Shown here piece by piece: positions 12,959 through 14,258 of a DNA stretch of 14,258 nucleotides. Source of the DNA: Gemmatimonadota bacterium. GTDB lineage: Bacteria > Gemmatimonadota > Gemmatimonadetes > Palauibacterales > Palauibacteraceae. Location of the stretch: the NCBI GenBank assembly GCA_016649455.1, contig JAENXO010000021.1, positions 1 through 14,258 of the forward strand, given 5' to 3'. A program made the position numbers and the translations under genes. The notes under the pieces are model-generated. The model worked only from the letters and a program-made list of their open reading frames with translations, had not been told where the DNA came from and did not search any database. Numbering within the stretch: position 1 is the first letter of the stretch; the number at the start of each line of letters is the position of its first letter.

Positions 12959-14193
12959 GGGCGGAACAGGAGCCCGGACGGAATCTTGGGTTCGTAGTAG
13001 GTCGACTTCGGCGGGAGACGACGTCCGAGGGATGTGACGCGCCACACCGCCTCCTGGCCGACGGCTGGAAGCAGGAATGCCGCGCCTTCGCCGCCGGCTG
13101 CCGAAGCCGCCCCCTCGGCATCGCGGAAATAGGCGAGTCGCCCATCACGAGCCGCCGTGTCCGCGTCCTGGCCGAGAATTCCCTCGATCACCAGGTGGTC
13201 CAGGACCACGCTCGGGATCGATGCATCTGCGTCGTCGAGACCAGCGGCCAGCAGCGCACCCGCTGACGGCAGCAGCTCCCACGCTCTTCCGTTCGACCAG
13301 AGGACGATCACATCGTGGTCCCCGGCGTGTCGAGCGGCAGAGATCGGGTCCGAAACGGTCACCGGACGGAGCTCGAAGGATCCCGACAGAACGGCGGCCC
13401 AATCGTCGGGCGAGTCCTGAACCGGGGCTCCGAGGACCGTTCGGTGGGTCGGCTGAATGCGAAGCCCGGGATCATGGCCGCTGACCACGCAGGCAAGCAC
13501 TCGCTGCGCGGCGGGCTCGTCCTCACCCAGCTCACGACGCGCTTCGAGCGCCGTCTCGTACCGGTGATGTCCGTCCGCGATCAGCAGGGGCCCCGCTCCC
13601 GCCGCCTCGCACAGCGAAGTCGCGAGTTGCGGATCGTCGATCCGCCAGGTCGTGTGCGACACGCCGTCAGGGGTCACCGCATGGCCGTCGGACTCCGCCG
13701 CGGTGGCCGCGAGCAGGCCGTCGAACAGGCGGGCAGTCTCATCTCGCGCCGTCAGGAACACGGGTGAGAGCTGGGTGCGAGTCGCCATCGTCAGGGCGAG
13801 CCGGTCGCGCTTCGGTCCGGAGTGGGTTCGCTCATGTGGCAGGACCTCACCCTGATCGAGCGGACTCAGCGTGAGGGCCGCGAAAAGTCCGTGGCGGGAG
13901 ACCGGACCGTCAGGGCCCACGAAATCCTGACGATAAACCGTTACCGATGGCAGCGGGTCCAGCTCGAGCAGCCCCTCTTCCCGCCATTGCTCGAGCAGCG
14001 TGGCCGCTTGTTCGTACTTCTCCGGGGCATCTCCCTCCGGCAGAACCAGGCGCACGGCGTTCCCACGGTGCCGGGCCCGAAGTCGCTCGGCGTCGGCCAC
14101 CGTGATCACGTCGTAGGGTGGGGCGAGCAGTTTCGACAGACTTCCGGCGTGCCGGCTGAAACGCAGGGCGGGAAACGGGTGCAGCTCGGGCAC
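12940..14193 (-). CDS. DUF1015 family protein
   Basis: A full-length member of an uncharacterised family (PF06245); I do not assign a function. The 417-residue product shows the family's fixed motifs: KLLAPPYDVI (residues 21-30), LPHERTHSGPKRDRL (118-131), IADGHHRYETAL (205-216) and near the end PKSTYYEPKIPSGLLF (395-410). The many conserved His, Arg, Asp and Lys residues suggest an enzyme binding phosphate or metal, but this is inference. From memory, DUF1015 genes often neighbour serine biosynthesis genes; none is visible in this window. The GTG start (14193-14191) has AAGAGGA upstream with 5 bases between GAGG and GTG. No signal peptide or membrane segment. It is convergent with the PIN gene. 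Positions 14194-14258 hold its leader and nothing else recognisable. Confidence 0.9.
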   Translation of the reverse strand: MPELHPFPALRFSRHAGSLSKLLAPPYDVITVADAERLRARHRGNAVRLVLPEGDAPEKYEQAATLLEQWREEGLLELDPLPSVTVYRQDFVGPDGPVSRHGLFAALTLSPLDQGEVLPHERTHSGPKRDRLALTMATRTQLSPVFLTARDETARLFDGLLAATAAESDGHAVTPDGVSHTTWRIDDPQLATSLCEAAGAGPLLIADGHHRYETALEARRELGEDEPAAQRVLACVVSGHDPGLRIQPTHRTVLGAPVQDSPDDWAAVLSGSFELRPVTVSDPISAARHAGDHDVIVLWSNGRAWELLPSAGALLAAGLDDADASIPSVVLDHLVIEGILGQDADTAARDGRLAYFRDAEGAASAAGGEGAAFLLPAVGQEAVWRVTSLGRRLPPKSTYYEPKIPSGLLFRPLDAGI

Positions 14194-14258
14194 GGATTCC
14201 TCTTGCGGTGGCGGGTTTGACGCACGGCCTCGGCCCTCTAGGTTGAGCGGCCTGACCC

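Overview
This window looks like the replication-origin neighbourhood of a GC-rich bacterial chromosome. It carries the classic set dnaA / rpmH-rnpA-yidD-yidC-mnmE / mnmG-parA-parB, followed by an M23 peptidase and a bactofilin, and then by accessory genes. Nothing suggests a plasmid, phage or insertion sequence. Good Shine-Dalgarno sequences, a Gram-negative-type YidC with a large periplasmic domain, and the parAB-M23-bactofilin order would suit Gemmatimonadota or a myxobacterium-like lineage. That assignment is a guess from gene order and style, not a measured result.

Left part (1-4603): the N-terminal third of dnaA runs leftwards off the window edge. It is divergent from the ribosomal protein L34 operon (rpmH, rnpA, yidD, yidC, mnmE), whose genes abut or overlap. 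The 184-bp spacer holds two well-formed, back-to-back sigma70-type promoters. A DnaA box sits inside the spacer of the dnaA promoter, which suggests DnaA autoregulation and possibly an origin.

Middle (4604-7799): two genes on the minus strand, an acylphosphatase and an unusual Fpg/Nei-family protein, separate mnmE from mnmG, which are often adjacent. The Fpg-like protein keeps its DNA-binding elements but lacks the catalytic N-terminal proline and the conserved lysine.

Segregation block (7766-10940): two parS sites (one perfect palindrome, one near-perfect) lie at the mnmG end and just upstream of a recognisable parA promoter. parA, parB, the M23 peptidase and the bactofilin then follow with overlaps or very short gaps, so chromosome segregation and cell-wall/cell-shape genes appear to be one transcription unit. 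rsmG, which usually sits between mnmG and parA, is absent.

Right part (10941-14258): an AT-richer 181-bp gap with a perfect DnaA box (a second origin candidate), a CaCA-family cation exchanger, a C-rich tract that could form a G-quadruplex on the opposite strand, an AbrB/PIN toxin-antitoxin-like pair whose PIN protein has lost most of its acidic active-site residues, and a convergent DUF1015 gene.
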